Shown here: piece after piece, positions 1 through 9,888 of the stretch
Position numbering within the stretch: position 1 is the first letter of the stretch
Layout of the letters: each line of letters begins with the position of its first letter
From: Gammaproteobacteria bacterium UBA1119
GTDB lineage: Bacteria > Pseudomonadota > Gammaproteobacteria > Pseudomonadales > Azotimanducaceae
DNA: 36,602 nt
Direction: 5' to 3'
Assembly: GCA_002313255.1 (NCBI GenBank)
Contig: DCBA01000078.1
Coordinates: 5,897-42,498, forward strand
Position numbers and translations under genes: made by a program
The notes under the pieces: generated by a model
What the model saw: only the letters and a program-made list of their open reading frames with translations
Database searches by the model: none
What the model was told of the DNA's origin: nothing

Positions 1-524
1 AAATTTTTCCACGTAAACCCTAGCGTCAATTGCGTTCCGACAAGTACCCACGCGAAAGCGATCAGCGTGAGCCCCACACTCTTGAAGGCATCTATCCCCA
101 GTCGAAAAAGAGAATCGCCAACTGCACCACCTGCTCCCGCGGGAAGTTCGGGTGGAGAACTCGCGTGCAGCCTGAATAACAAACATGCAGAAGCAACTAG
201 AGCGAAAAAGCCGAGAAACCGTATGCCCACGACAGTCCACGACCAGGGCAACCCGCGCGCCATCAAGAGTCGTCCGCCGGCAATTACGAGGCCGGCGACC
301 AATAGATATGCGACCCAGCCGAAGGCTAACAGCGCGAGTTCCGCGATCCATGCCCCGCTGATCCCAACAAGGTTGCTTACCCGAAGATCAGTACCCGCGT
401 GACCCCAGCTTGGATCCAACGGCGAATAAGAGGCTATGGCCAAGAGGGCATATACAGCAATCGCAGCGAGCAGTACGAATCCAATCTCGCGAAATGGCAG
501 TGTGGGCGATGAGACCTCGGACAA
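1..524 (-). CDS. ftsK: DNA translocase FtsK, N-terminal membrane part (partial)
   Basis: Reading the minus strand from 524 gives 174 codons open to the window edge, so the motor domain lies outside. The protein starts LSSPTLPFREIGF-like and contains about four hydrophobic segments, one of them near FVLLAAIAVYALLAIASY, followed by a YSPLDPSW-type motif that is typical of the FtsK four-helix N-terminal domain. FtsK anchors at the division septum and pumps chromosome termini. The start is a TTG at 524, because an in-frame TAA lies two codons upstream and an AGGGGGT Shine-Dalgarno sits about 7 bases before it. FtsK divergent from trxB/aat matches gammaproteobacterial gene order. An open frame on the opposite strand (67-402) is its shadow. 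Confidence 0.87.
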   Translation of the reverse strand, partial: MSEVSSPTLPFREIGFVLLAAIAVYALLAIASYSPLDPSWGHAGTDLRVSNLVGISGAWIAELALLAFGWVAYLLVAGLVIAGGRLLMARGLPWSWTVVGIRFLGFFALVASACLLFRLHASSPPELPAGAGGAVGDSLFRLGIDAFKSVGLTLIAFAWVLVGTQLTLGFTWKN

Positions 525-676
525 GGGTTATACCCCCTATGCACTAATGGACTTCAGTACCTAGGAAGCACATCTTACCCCTTTGAACCGCACTGAACAA
601 TTTACCTTTCAAATTCAGTCTCTTAGTGGCGATACCTAGACCACTTGTCCGGTCTCGTCCAGTCCACCGAATGCTG

Positions 677-682
677 TATTAT
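677..682 (+). promoter_or_regulatory. Candidate -10 box (TATTAT) for the small gene at 712
   Basis: TATTAT lies about 29 bases before the ATG at 712, with a weak TCGTCC -35 at 655-660 (16-base spacer). It predicts a roughly 23-base leader. It also overlaps the alternative TTG start at 682, which argues against that start. Motif match only. Confidence 0.3.
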
Positions 683-711
683 TGAGGCCACGGTCAAACT
701 GTTGTTTACGT

Positions 712-1973
<1,262 letters not shown>

Positions 1974-1994
1974 TGCGTTAAGTCCATCGCCCGT

Positions 1995-2705
1995 ATGACC
2001 TTCTCTTCCGCTGTTCCCGTGTTGACGTCTCCGAATACCCGACTGCCTGACCCTTGGATTAGTCCAGCGGATGGACCCGTCGCGGTGGGCGGCGATCTAA
2101 GCTCCGATCGGTTAATCGAGGCTTATGAGAAAGGAATCTTTCCATGGTTTTCGGATGACGATGGCCCTGTGCTGTGGTGGTCACCAGACCCGAGAGCGAT
2201 TCTGATACTGGAGGACTTCAAACCGTCCAAAAGTCTCAGGAAGGTGATTCGAAAAGGGCACTTCCGGTTAACCTTCGACCAAGCGTTTAGCAAGGTAGTC
2301 TCAGCTTGTGCGGAACCGCGACCAAACTCGAGAGAGACGTGGATTACTCCGAATATGCAGCGGGCTTACATAGCACTTCACGAATTGGAGTTAGGACACT
2401 CTGTCGAGTGCTGGCGAGGAGAGGAGCTTGTTGGAGGACTTTACGGGATTTCTCTCGGCTCAATGTTTTTCGGCGAGTCCATGTTTTCGAGGGTCTCGAA
2501 CGCTTCGAAGGTTGCGTTGGCAGGGTTAGTTGACCACCTCAGTCGATGGCGCTTCACTCTCCTAGATTGTCAAATCATGAACCAACACCTACGTTCCTTA
2601 GGTGCCATCGACATACCGAGAAATCAATTTCTTTCGCTGTTGTTGGAGAACCGACGCTACACAACCCGAACGGGTCCGTGGGGGCAAAGTGTCGAATACA
2701 ATTAA
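1995..2705 (+). CDS. aat: Leucyl/phenylalanyl-tRNA-protein transferase
   Basis: Aat adds Leu or Phe from aminoacyl-tRNA to the N-termini of proteins starting with Lys or Arg, creating N-degrons that ClpS delivers to ClpAP. The 236-residue protein shows the family hallmarks in order: a VAVGGDLSSDRL segment (about residues 30-41), EAYEKGIFPWF, WWSPDPRA, TWITPNMQRAY and GGLYGISLGSMFFGESMFS. It lies just upstream of infA and near clpA/clpS, so the pathway is nearly complete in one neighbourhood. Only clpP and the aspartate transferase gene (ate/bpt), which often follows aat in Pseudomonas-type genomes, are missing. The Shine-Dalgarno before the ATG is weak. Confidence 0.95.
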   Translation: MTFSSAVPVLTSPNTRLPDPWISPADGPVAVGGDLSSDRLIEAYEKGIFPWFSDDDGPVLWWSPDPRAILILEDFKPSKSLRKVIRKGHFRLTFDQAFSKVVSACAEPRPNSRETWITPNMQRAYIALHELELGHSVECWRGEELVGGLYGISLGSMFFGESMFSRVSNASKVALAGLVDHLSRWRFTLLDCQIMNQHLRSLGAIDIPRNQFLSLLLENRRYTTRTGPWGQSVEYN

Positions 2706-2822
2706 GTCGCTCGCAAGATTAACAACCACCACGCGAGAAATTCTTGGCAGATCGACGATGGTTAACGCTGGAGTGATCTAACCGGGCATGCTTAAATCTC
2801 GCCACGTTTACGAGGGGACTAG

Positions 2823-3041
2823 ATGGCAAAAGAAGAACAGATCGAAATGGACGGAACGGTCATCGATACGCTCCCGAACACGATGTTCAAGGTAGAGCTC
2901 GAAAACGGACACGTTGTTACAGCCCACATTTCCGGCAAAATGCGTAAAAACTACATACGGATTCTCACCGGCGACGTCGTCAAAGTCGAACTAACTCCCT
3001 ATGACCTTTCAAAGGGTCGAATAACGTTTCGAGAACGTTAA
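2823..3041 (+). CDS. infA: Translation initiation factor IF-1
   Basis: This 72-residue protein is exactly the length of E. coli IF-1. It is a single S1/OB fold that binds the 30S A site. It begins [13 protein letters not shown], contains the conserved [14 protein letters not shown] and [10 protein letters not shown] segments, and ends in [13 protein letters not shown] strong Shine-Dalgarno (GAGGGG) precedes the ATG. Its position between aat and clpA is the conserved gammaproteobacterial one. A 117-base gap separates it from aat, so it may have its own promoter, although I could not pick a convincing one. It converges on clpA. Confidence 0.97.
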   Translation: MAKEEQIEMDGTVIDTLPNTMFKVELENGHVVTAHISGKMRKNYIRILTGDVVKVELTPYDLSKGRITFRER

Positions 3042-3057
3042 CGGCATTCGAGTCACG

Positions 3058-3083
3058 GAAGCTTGCGGACCGCCGGAAGCTTC
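3058..3083. terminator. Hairpin between convergent infA and clpA
   Basis: GAAGCTT-G-CGG and CCG-G-AAGCTTC form a 10-bp stem with one G/G mismatch and an ACCG loop. The structure reads equally in both directions and overlaps the clpA stop codon. Neither side has a T-run, so it may slow or shield 3' ends rather than act as a classical terminator. Confidence 0.4.
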
Positions 3084-5355
3084 ACGACTGAGTCGCAACA
3101 CTCCTCGATTCAATCTCAATAGCAATGTCTCCGTCTTCCACCGAGACATAGACAGTACCACCCGAATCGGCCAGCTCTCCAAACAGAATATCCTCTGCCA
3201 GTCGGCTCTTAATTTTCTCATCGATGAGCCGTTGCATCGGTCGAGCACCCATCTTCTCGTCATAACCCTCGCGCGCGATCCACTCCCGCGCGGCATCGTC
3301 CACCTCTAGTTCAACTTTCTTGCGGTCTAGCTGTGCTTGAAGCTCGGTCAGGAATTTGTCAACGACGCTCTTGATCACCTCCATCGGCAGTCCATTGAAT
3401 TGGATGATTCCATCCAACCGATTACGAAACTCCGGCGTGAACATTTTCTTGACGACTTCTAATGCATCGGTGGCGTGGTCTTGGTGAGTGAACCCGATGG
3501 ACGCGCGACTTGCTTCCTGTGCACCCGCATTGGTTGTCATTACCAGCACGACATTCCGAAAGTCCGCATTTCGACCGTTGTTATCGGTCAATGTTCCGTG
3601 ATCCATGACTTGAAGCAAGAGATTAAAAACTTCTGGGTGTGCCTTCTCGACTTCGTCCAGTAGCACCACACTGTGGGGATGTTTTGTTACCGCTTCCGTT
3701 AACAAACCTCCCTGGTCAAAACCTACGTATCCCGGCGGAGCTCCGATGAGACGCGATACGGTGTGGCGCTCCATGTATTCGGACATGTCAAATCGCAACA
3801 GTTCAACACCCATGACACGCGCTAATTGACGAGCGACTTCCGTTTTACCAACACCGGTCGGTCCAGAGAAAAGAAACGATCCAATCGGTTTTTCATCGGC
3901 CTTGAGCCCGGCGCGCGATAACTTGATCGCGTTAGCCAATGTCTCGATGGCACTGTCCTGTCCGAAAACTGCCATCTTCAATTTACTGTCCAAACCTTTC
4001 AATGCTGCTTTATCGGACGTTGTCACCTGACTTGACGGTATCCGTGCAATTTTCGCGACAACTTGCTCAACGTCCGGCGCTCCAATGGTCTTTTTACGCC
4101 GACTAACTGTCACCAGCTGCTGTGCGGCTCCAGCTTCATCAATGACGTCGATCGCTTTGTCCGGCATGAAACGGTCCGTTATGTAGCGATCGGCGAGTTC
4201 AGCGGCCACCCTTAGCGCGCGATCTGTATATCGCAATTGGTAATGATCCTCGAAACGCGATTTGAGTCCTTTCAGTATCTTGTACGTGTCATCAACACCA
4301 GGCTCGGTTATATCGATTTTTTGAAAACGCCTCGACAGCGCTCGATCTTTGTCAAAAATTCCGCGATATTCCTGATAGGTCGTCGACCCCATGCACCTCA
4401 CCTCACCCGATGCAAGCAGCGGTTTCAAGAGGTTAGACGCATCCATCACGCCACCAGAAGCGGCACCCGCTCCAATGATCATGTGTATTTCATCAATAAA
4501 GAGGATGGCGCCTTCTTCATCCTTCAGTTCCACCAAGAGTTGCTTGAAGCGCTTTTCAAAATCGCCTCGATATTTAGTGCCTGCTAGCAACGCGCCCAGA
4601 TCTAAGCCGTAGACGTTGCTCTCCCCCACGACTTCGGGCACCTGGTGATCAACGATTCTCTTCGCCAAACCTTCAGCGATCGCAGTCTTGCCAACTCCAG
4701 ACTCTCCCACCAACAACGGGTTGTTCTTGCGTCGACGACAAAGAATCTGGATAACTCTTTCGACCTCACTATCTCGACCGACTAGAGGGTCGATATGGCC
4801 GCGTCGCGCGCTCTCGTTTAAGTTTGTTGCGAATGCTTGCAGCGCCGTTTGGGCAGTCTCCTCTTCGCTAGAATCCCCGTGTACAGGTTCTGGCTCTGTA
4901 TCGCCTCCGCTCTCATCCGCAACTTTAGATATGCCGTGCGCGATATAATTAACGATGTCAATGCGCGCGATTTGTTGTTGTTTTAGAAAAAATACCGACT
5001 GCGACTCCTGTTCATTAAAAATCGCGATGAGTACATTCGCCCCCGTCACTTCTGCTTGGCCGCTTGACTGAACATGGAACAGCGCACGCTGAAGGACTCG
5101 CGTAAAACCTAGCGTCGGTTCCGTTTCGCGTTGAGCATCTCCAGCTGGAATCAAAGGTGTAGTCGTTTCGATAAATTCTTGCAAGTCCGACTTGAGGGTA
5201 TCCAAGTCCGCACCCACGTTCGTTAAAACTTCAATGGCTTTCGCGTTGTCAAGAAGGGCGAAAAGAAGGTGCTCGACCGTCATGAACTCGTGGCGTTTCG
5301 CGCGGGCATCCTTAAAGGCCTCGTTGAGCGTGACTTCTAGATCTTTGCTCAGCAT
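3082..5355 (-). CDS. clpA: ATP-dependent Clp protease ATP-binding subunit ClpA
   Basis: ClpA is the hexameric AAA+ unfoldase that feeds substrates, including ClpS-delivered N-degron proteins, to ClpP. The 757-residue protein has an N-terminal Clp_N double repeat (residues 1-145), a first AAA+ module with Walker A GESGVGKT (217-224) and Walker B LFIDE (285-289), and a second with GPTGVGKT (498-505) and VVLLDE (563-568). An IGF loop (620-622) is the ClpP-docking tripeptide. Length and architecture match E. coli ClpA (758 aa). It starts three bases after clpS stops, so the two form a tight operon. No clpP gene lies in this window. Confidence 0.97.
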   Translation of the reverse strand: MLSKDLEVTLNEAFKDARAKRHEFMTVEHLLFALLDNAKAIEVLTNVGADLDTLKSDLQEFIETTTPLIPAGDAQRETEPTLGFTRVLQRALFHVQSSGQAEVTGANVLIAIFNEQESQSVFFLKQQQIARIDIVNYIAHGISKVADESGGDTEPEPVHGDSSEEETAQTALQAFATNLNESARRGHIDPLVGRDSEVERVIQILCRRRKNNPLLVGESGVGKTAIAEGLAKRIVDHQVPEVVGESNVYGLDLGALLAGTKYRGDFEKRFKQLLVELKDEEGAILFIDEIHMIIGAGAASGGVMDASNLLKPLLASGEVRCMGSTTYQEYRGIFDKDRALSRRFQKIDITEPGVDDTYKILKGLKSRFEDHYQLRYTDRALRVAAELADRYITDRFMPDKAIDVIDEAGAAQQLVTVSRRKKTIGAPDVEQVVAKIARIPSSQVTTSDKAALKGLDSKLKMAVFGQDSAIETLANAIKLSRAGLKADEKPIGSFLFSGPTGVGKTEVARQLARVMGVELLRFDMSEYMERHTVSRLIGAPPGYVGFDQGGLLTEAVTKHPHSVVLLDEVEKAHPEVFNLLLQVMDHGTLTDNNGRNADFRNVVLVMTTNAGAQEASRASIGFTHQDHATDALEVVKKMFTPEFRNRLDGIIQFNGLPMEVIKSVVDKFLTELQAQLDRKKVELEVDDAAREWIAREGYDEKMGARPMQRLIDEKIKSRLAEDILFGELADSGGTVYVSVEDGDIAIEIESRSVATQS

Positions 5356-5358
5356 GCG

Positions 5359-5691
5359 TCAGTCCGTCATTTCTATGGTCGACAATAAAGGATGCTGGTT
5401 TTCCTGGGAGTAATGATTAACTTGCTCTGACTTTGATTCAGCAACATCTCGCGGGAATATCCCACAAACCGCGCTCCCGCTCGTATGCACCACCAACATT
5501 ATCTGCGTCGCTTTTTCTCGGTTCATCGCGAAAAACACTTCGAGTATATGTACCACAAACTCCATAGGCGTGAAGTCATCGTTAAGAAGAATCACCTTGT
5601 ACATGGACGGGCGCTCTAGTTTAGGTTTCTCAGGAGCGGTCGCCAAGTCACCTTGTCGATCTTGTTCCCAGTCGCCGTCTTCATTACTCAT
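5359..5691 (-). CDS. clpS: ClpS, N-degron adaptor for ClpAP
   Basis: ClpS binds N-terminal Leu, Phe, Tyr and Trp and hands the substrates to ClpA. The 110-residue protein has a flexible acidic N-terminal tail (about 30 residues), then the core [17 protein letters not shown], in which the N-D-D and T-P-M residues form the N-degron pocket, followed by [15 protein letters not shown] and a C-terminal stretch. A GGAAG Shine-Dalgarno precedes the ATG. It is the first gene of the clpS-clpA operon and divergent from cspD, as is usual in gammaproteobacteria. Confidence 0.96.
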   Translation of the reverse strand: MSNEDGDWEQDRQGDLATAPEKPKLERPSMYKVILLNDDFTPMEFVVHILEVFFAMNREKATQIMLVVHTSGSAVCGIFPRDVAESKSEQVNHYSQENQHPLLSTIEMTD

Positions 5692-5815
5692 GAAGCTTCC
5701 AGGTCACAGCAAACAACGCCATTAAGTCCATCACTCGCAACGTATCGACCATAGTGCGAGAGGCCTACATCACGCGCCACTCAGTGTACAGCATTGGCCA
5801 AATCTTAAGAAGCGC

Positions 5816-5842
5816 TTGACACGCCGCACGGCCTGTAACAAT
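5816..5842 (+). promoter_or_regulatory. Candidate cspD promoter
   Basis: A perfect TTGACA -35 (5816-5821) is followed after 15 bases by AACAAT (5837-5842). Transcription would start near 5850 and leave a leader of about 100 bases before cspD, in keeping with the long 5' UTRs of cold-shock-type genes. The short spacer and imperfect -10 make this tentative. Confidence 0.35.
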
Positions 5843-5952
5843 GTTGAGCGATAGGCCGAAAAAGGACTTTTGTTTTGGCCGTCGCGACGTCCATCGCGGA
5901 CAAAGCGTACAGGTCGGAGCCGAAGTTATTCCCAGATTTAGGGGGAACAGGA

Positions 5953-6225
5953 ATGGCTCTAGGTAAGGTTAAGTGGTTTAACAACGCCAAAGGCTACGGC
6001 TTCATCCTGCCGGAAAATGGAGGGGAAGACCTTTTTGCGCATTACTCCTCGGTAGAAATGGATGGCTATAAAACACTCCGGGCCGGCGATGACGTTGAAT
6101 TTGAAATCGAGGAAGGTCCGAAAGGATCGCATGCAGTTCACATACGTTCAGCTGATGAATCCACCGGTGCGCATATGGAGGACTCACCCGACGAAGCTAA
6201 TATTCAAGCGGACTCAGAGAACTAA
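5953..6225 (+). CDS. cspD: Cold-shock-domain protein, CspD type
   Basis: This 90-residue single-stranded nucleic-acid-binding protein starts [18 protein letters not shown]. It carries RNP-1 KGYGFI (about residues 13-18) and the RNP-2-like DLFAHYSSV (about 31-39), followed by an acidic tail of about 25 residues rich in D, E and S. CspD proteins are stationary-phase or stress-linked inhibitors of replication in E. coli. I chose the ATG at 5953 because AGGGGG lies 8 bases upstream; an open frame extends further 5' to 5875 but without family similarity. Its position next to clpS is the conserved one. The acidic tail beyond the roughly 68-residue cold-shock domain is longer than in E. coli CspD. 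Confidence 0.93.
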   Translation: MALGKVKWFNNAKGYGFILPENGGEDLFAHYSSVEMDGYKTLRAGDDVEFEIEEGPKGSHAVHIRSADESTGAHMEDSPDEANIQADSEN

Positions 6226-6253
6226 ATACCTTCAGTCAACGAATTCTAGATAA

Positions 6254-8479
6254 TTACGGTTGCAACAAAGCGATGGCCCGATTAAACGTCAACGAGGGTC
6301 GCATCGCTTTATCCGCGAGGCCTGTATCCGGGAAATAATATCCGCCCAAATCCACGGGACCTCCTTGCGCTTCCATCAGTTCTCTATTAATTACGCCTTC
6401 ATTATCGTTGAGTGCTCTTTCCAACAATCGAAATTCATTCTTCAAACTTGGATCATGATGTTGTGCTGCAATCGCTTCGGCCCAAAACTTCGCAAAATAA
6501 TAATGGCTACCCCGGTTATCGATTTCGTTAACGATACGAGATGGCGATTTATTGCTTTCAAGAAATTTCGCGATCGCTTGGTTCAATGTGACTGCCAGCA
6601 CACGTGCACGAGCGTTTTCGAACTTTTCGGCCAAATGCTCCAACGACGTCCCTAAAGCTAAAAACTCTCCCAGCGAGTCCCAACGTAGATGTCCCTCAGC
6701 TTCAAATTGTTGGACATGTTTCGGGGCAGAGCCACCGGCACCGGTCTCAAATAGCCCACCACCATTGATGAGAGGCACAATCGATAACATTTTTGCGCTT
6801 GTGCCCAGTTCGAGAATTGGAAATAGATCCGTGAGGTAGTCCCTCAACACGTTTCCGGTCACAGAAACCGTATCCTTCCCGGCTCTCATTCGCTCAAGAG
6901 AGAATATCGTCGCGTCTCGGGGCGACATGATGTGATAAGCAACATCGCTAAGGTCATAGTCGTTTAGGTACCGATTCACTTTTTCAATAAGCCGAGCATC
7001 GTGTGCGCGGTCTTCGTCTAACCAAAACACAATAGGTGCACCCGTTCGACGCCCTCTTTCGACCGCGAGCCCGACCCAATCTTGAATCGGCCCATCCTTG
7101 ACGCGACATAAACGCCAAATGTCGCCAGTTTCGACTCCGTGCTCGTGAAGGGTTTCGCCGTTAGATCCTTTAACCCGAATCAAACCTTTACCCTGAGCTT
7201 CGAACGTCGTCCCATGAGAACCATATTCCTCGGCCTTTTGCGCCATTAATCCAACGTTCGGGATAGACCCCATCGTAGTTGGATCAAACGCTCCGTAGGC
7301 AATGCAATGCTTGATCGTTTCGGAATAAACCGCGGCATAAGAGCGATCCGGGATAACAGCCTTCATATCATGAAGTTCCCCATCAGGCCCCCACATTTTT
7401 CCAGATTCTCTAATCGCAGCAGGCATGGACGCGTCAATAATGACGTCGCTCGGAACATGAAGATTCGTAATACCCAAGTCTGAGTTGACCATCGCCAATT
7501 GAGGCCCGTTCGTAAGGCAGCAATTTAAATCGGTTTCAATGGCATTAGTTTGATCGTTGGAAAGCAACTTTATTTTTTGGTATATGTCTCCAATTCCATT
7601 GTTCGGGTCGGCACCCAGGTCCCTAAAGACAGCTCCGTGCTTTTCAAAAGCCTCCGCGTAATACGTCCTCACCACATGACCAAAGATGATTGGATCGGAC
7701 ACCTGCATCATCGTCGCCTTCAGGTGCAAGGAAAATAGAACCCCTTGTTCCGTCTTCGACATTTCTTGCGCAAGAAATTTACAAAGCGCGTGCTTGCTCA
7801 TCATGGCCGCGTCCACGACTTCGCCTTCCTCAACAGCAACCGCGTCAGCCAACAGCGTCGTTCCCTTTTCATCAACAAATTCGATAATCAAGGTATCGTC
7901 GCTTGGCATGACGACCGAGCGTTCACTTCCGTAAAAATCACCCGAAGTCATGTGGGCAACGTGCGATTTGGAATCCGATGACCATGCCCCCATTGGATGC
8001 GGGTGCTTTTTCGCATAGCGCTTAACAGCATCAGCTGCCCTACGATCGGAATTGCCTTCCCGCAATACGGGATTCACGGCACTTCCCTTTACTACGTCGT
8101 AGCGCATTTTTATCTTCTCTTCTTCAGCACCCCGGGGTTCTTCTGGATAGTCCGGTATGCCGTAACCTTTTTCCTGAAGCTCCGCGATCGCTTCGTGCAT
8201 TTGGGGGAGCGACGCGCTGATATTTGGGAGTTTGATGATATTGGCGTCGGAACGCAGAGTTAATCGTCCTAACTCCGCCAAATCATCGTTAAATCGTTGT
8301 TCGGGAACCAGGAGCTCTGGGAACACCGAAAGAATCCGACCCGCTAACGAAATGTCTCGCGTTTCAACAACGACACCAGCCGCATCAGTAAAAGCTTTGA
8401 CGATCGGTAGCAAAGAAAACGTCGCCAGGCGCGGCGCTTCATCAGTTTGGGTATATATGATCTTAGGTACTTCGCTCAA
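6254..8479 (-). CDS. idh: Isocitrate dehydrogenase, NADP-dependent, monomeric type
   Basis: The enzyme oxidises isocitrate to 2-oxoglutarate and CO2 in the TCA cycle, making NADPH. This 741-residue protein is the size of the monomeric IDH family (about 740 aa) and is unrelated in sequence to the 416-residue dimeric Icd. It starts [20 protein letters not shown]. Family segments include [58 protein letters not shown] and [15 protein letters not shown]. An AGGAAG Shine-Dalgarno precedes the ATG. It converges on cspD. It also lies downstream of moaE on the same strand across a gap of 141 bases that contains a strong inverted repeat. The dimeric icd that often sits beside it in pseudomonads is not present here. 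Confidence 0.96.
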   Translation of the reverse strand: MSEVPKIIYTQTDEAPRLATFSLLPIVKAFTDAAGVVVETRDISLAGRILSVFPELLVPEQRFNDDLAELGRLTLRSDANIIKLPNISASLPQMHEAIAELQEKGYGIPDYPEEPRGAEEEKIKMRYDVVKGSAVNPVLREGNSDRRAADAVKRYAKKHPHPMGAWSSDSKSHVAHMTSGDFYGSERSVVMPSDDTLIIEFVDEKGTTLLADAVAVEEGEVVDAAMMSKHALCKFLAQEMSKTEQGVLFSLHLKATMMQVSDPIIFGHVVRTYYAEAFEKHGAVFRDLGADPNNGIGDIYQKIKLLSNDQTNAIETDLNCCLTNGPQLAMVNSDLGITNLHVPSDVIIDASMPAAIRESGKMWGPDGELHDMKAVIPDRSYAAVYSETIKHCIAYGAFDPTTMGSIPNVGLMAQKAEEYGSHGTTFEAQGKGLIRVKGSNGETLHEHGVETGDIWRLCRVKDGPIQDWVGLAVERGRRTGAPIVFWLDEDRAHDARLIEKVNRYLNDYDLSDVAYHIMSPRDATIFSLERMRAGKDTVSVTGNVLRDYLTDLFPILELGTSAKMLSIVPLINGGGLFETGAGGSAPKHVQQFEAEGHLRWDSLGEFLALGTSLEHLAEKFENARARVLAVTLNQAIAKFLESNKSPSRIVNEIDNRGSHYYFAKFWAEAIAAQHHDPSLKNEFRLLERALNDNEGVINRELMEAQGGPVDLGGYYFPDTGLADKAMRPSLTFNRAIALLQP

Positions 8480-8527
8480 AACAACTTCCTACTGTTTTAA
8501 TTCCTACGAAGATGAAGCCATCAACCC

Positions 8528-8610
8528 TGGTCCAGAGGACGGTCGGGACGAGGTCGTTATCGATTCACGCATGCACAAAGGCTACCACACGAACATTGTC
8601 CTCTAGACCA
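8528..8610 (-). other. Long inverted repeat in the moaE-idh gap, possible RNA structure
   Basis: Read on the minus strand, TGGTCTAGAGGAC (8610-8598) can pair with GTCCTCTGGACCA (8540-8528). That gives 13 contiguous pairs, one of them a U-G wobble, closing a 57-base loop. On plus-strand RNA the same site would be a C-A mismatch, so the stem favours minus-strand RNA, the direction of both flanking genes. No T-run follows the 3' arm, so a rho-independent terminator is unlikely. The stem ends about 48 bases before the idh ATG. It could be a leader structure for idh or a processing and stability element after moaE. I recognise no known riboswitch class. Confidence 0.45.
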
Positions 8611-8620
8611 CGGGGCCGAC

Positions 8621-9079
8621 TTAAAATTCCCAGTTCGTTCTCCGATCGCGATCATTTTGAGTGGATTCAACCCACCTCGATTGTTCCGTCCCTTGTTCTT
8701 TCTTCCAAAAAACAGCCTCCGTTTTAAGGAAATCCATAATGCATTCGCACGCCGCAAACGCATCCGGACGGTGTCCCGAACCAACCATCACCAAAACGAT
8801 TTGGTCGCTTGGTTTCAATAATCCGACGCGATGGATAATTAATACATCGAGCAAGCTCCATTTCTTAACCGCGTACTCCCCGATTTTTTTCATACTTGTC
8901 TCGGTCATTCCGGGATAGTGTTCTAGCTGTAGTCCTTGAATTTCGCGATCTTCAAATCGATCTCGAACGAGACCTGCAAATGCGACTATCGCACCGCCGT
9001 CGCCCGCCATGCGCATCCGACATTTCGACCATTCCGCGTCGATCGAAAAATCAACTTCCTGGACTCGAACTTCTATCAC
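8621..9079 (-). CDS. moaE: Molybdopterin synthase catalytic subunit MoaE
   Basis: MoaE and MoaD form molybdopterin synthase, which puts two sulfurs into cyclic pyranopterin monophosphate. The protein is 152 residues (E. coli MoaE is 150). It has GAIVAFAGLVRDRF, LEHYPGMTE, VLIIHRVGLLKPSDQIV and FLKTEAVFWKKEQ, and the last of these holds the active-site lysine region. The start is the GTG at 9079, one base after the moaD stop, which gives the family's normal length. The longer frame from 9124 runs back through moaD and lacks similarity there. It is the last gene of moaC-moaD-moaE. moaA and moaB are not in the window. Confidence 0.93.
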   Translation of the reverse strand: MIEVRVQEVDFSIDAEWSKCRMRMAGDGGAIVAFAGLVRDRFEDREIQGLQLEHYPGMTETSMKKIGEYAVKKWSLLDVLIIHRVGLLKPSDQIVLVMVGSGHRPDAFAACECIMDFLKTEAVFWKKEQGTEQSRWVESTQNDRDRRTNWEF

Positions 9080-9080
9080 C

Positions 9081-9335
9081 TTACCCGCCCGTGATTGGTG
9101 GTAAGAATGCCACCTCATCTCCATCGTTCAAATTCTGTTCAGTTCGAAGGATCACTTGGTTAACGGCGACTTTAACTTGATCTCCCTCAATAGCCGCGAG
9201 CGCATCGGGATCTAAATCGTCCCTAAGCGCGAGCATAACGTCGCCTGATCCCGAACCGTGCGGTAAATCAATTTCAATACTATCGATGGCCGTTATTTCT
9301 CGGAGCGAAGCAAAAAACCGGACAGTTATCCTCAA
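9081..9335 (-). CDS. moaD: Molybdopterin synthase sulfur carrier subunit MoaD
   Basis: MoaD is a ubiquitin-fold protein whose C-terminal Gly-Gly becomes a thiocarboxylate that donates sulfur to molybdopterin. This roughly 84-residue protein reads ITVRFFASLREI at its start and ends FLPPITGG, with the required terminal GG. I prefer the TTG at 9335 because it forms a TTGA overlap with the moaC stop and has GGAT about 6 bases upstream. A TTG at 9347 would give 88 residues. It is translationally coupled to moaC, and moaE begins one base after its stop. Confidence 0.9.
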   Translation of the reverse strand: MRITVRFFASLREITAIDSIEIDLPHGSGSGDVMLALRDDLDPDALAAIEGDQVKVAVNQVILRTEQNLNDGDEVAFLPPITGG

Positions 9336-9805
9336 GATCGAATCCAAGTCCCAGACTTTCCACCAGACTTAGACCGAAGCATGAGATTCTCAATGCGAAT
9401 TTCACGCTCAACCGCCTTGCACATGTCATAAATTGTCAAAGCTGCAACGCTAACGGCCGTCAGCGCTTCCATCTCGACACCTGTTTGACCTATTACTTTG
9501 CAAAGAGACAGAACTTGCAGTTTTCCGGAACTCACCCGTTCAAAATCAATTGAGATTTTCGTAATTGCGAGCGGATGACATAGCGGTATCAATTCGCTCG
9601 TTTTCTTAGCTCCTAGAATACCGGCGACACGGGCGACCGAAAGCACGTCACCTTTAGGGAGACCGCCCGCAACTAGAAGATCCAGCGTATCCGGATCCAT
9701 ACATACCATAGCTTCCGCGGTAGCCGTGCGTTCCGATTCAGGTTTATCGGAGACGTCGACCATTGTCGCGCTTCCTTCCGCGTCGATGTGCGTCAGTTTG
9801 GCCAT
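9332..9805 (-). CDS. moaC: Cyclic pyranopterin monophosphate synthase MoaC
   Basis: MoaC converts the MoaA product into cyclic pyranopterin monophosphate, the second step of molybdenum cofactor synthesis. The 157-residue protein starts MAKLTHIDAEGSATMVDVS, matching the E. coli start pattern (LTHIN..GEA.MVDVS). It shows IPLCHPLAITKI and GVEMEALTAVSVAALTIYDMCKA, which form the active-site and dimer regions. I chose the ATG at 9805 by this similarity; the frame is open to 9844. It is the first gene of the moa operon and divergent from mnmA, with back-to-back promoter motifs in the 83-base gap. Confidence 0.95.
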   Translation of the reverse strand: MAKLTHIDAEGSATMVDVSDKPESERTATAEAMVCMDPDTLDLLVAGGLPKGDVLSVARVAGILGAKKTSELIPLCHPLAITKISIDFERVSSGKLQVLSLCKVIGQTGVEMEALTAVSVAALTIYDMCKAVEREIRIENLMLRSKSGGKSGTWIRS

Positions 9806-9833
9806 GGTGGCCCGGATTAAAGCCAACCCACTC

Positions 9834-9839
9834 GTTATA
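9834..9839 (-). promoter_or_regulatory. Candidate -10 box for moaCDE
   Basis: On the minus strand, TATAAC at 9839-9834 would start transcription about 22 bases before the moaC ATG. No clear -35 at the right spacing was found. It sits 14 bases from the oppositely oriented mnmA -10 candidate, so the two promoters would overlap. Confidence 0.35.
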
Positions 9840-9853
9840 AGCAACTGAACAAG

Positions 9854-9859
9854 TACAAT
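9854..9859 (+). promoter_or_regulatory. Candidate -10 box for mnmA
   Basis: TACAAT matches the consensus at five of six positions and predicts a leader of about 23 bases before the TTG start at 9889. A matching -35 is not obvious. Confidence 0.35.
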
Positions 9860-9888
9860 GCGTTCCTGTCGTTATTGGAACAAATGAC

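Noticed and set aside
67..402. Open frame of 111 codons at the left edge, plus strand
   Set aside because: It is Ser/Pro/Arg-rich with no similarity, and the opposite strand encodes a clear FtsK N-terminal domain.
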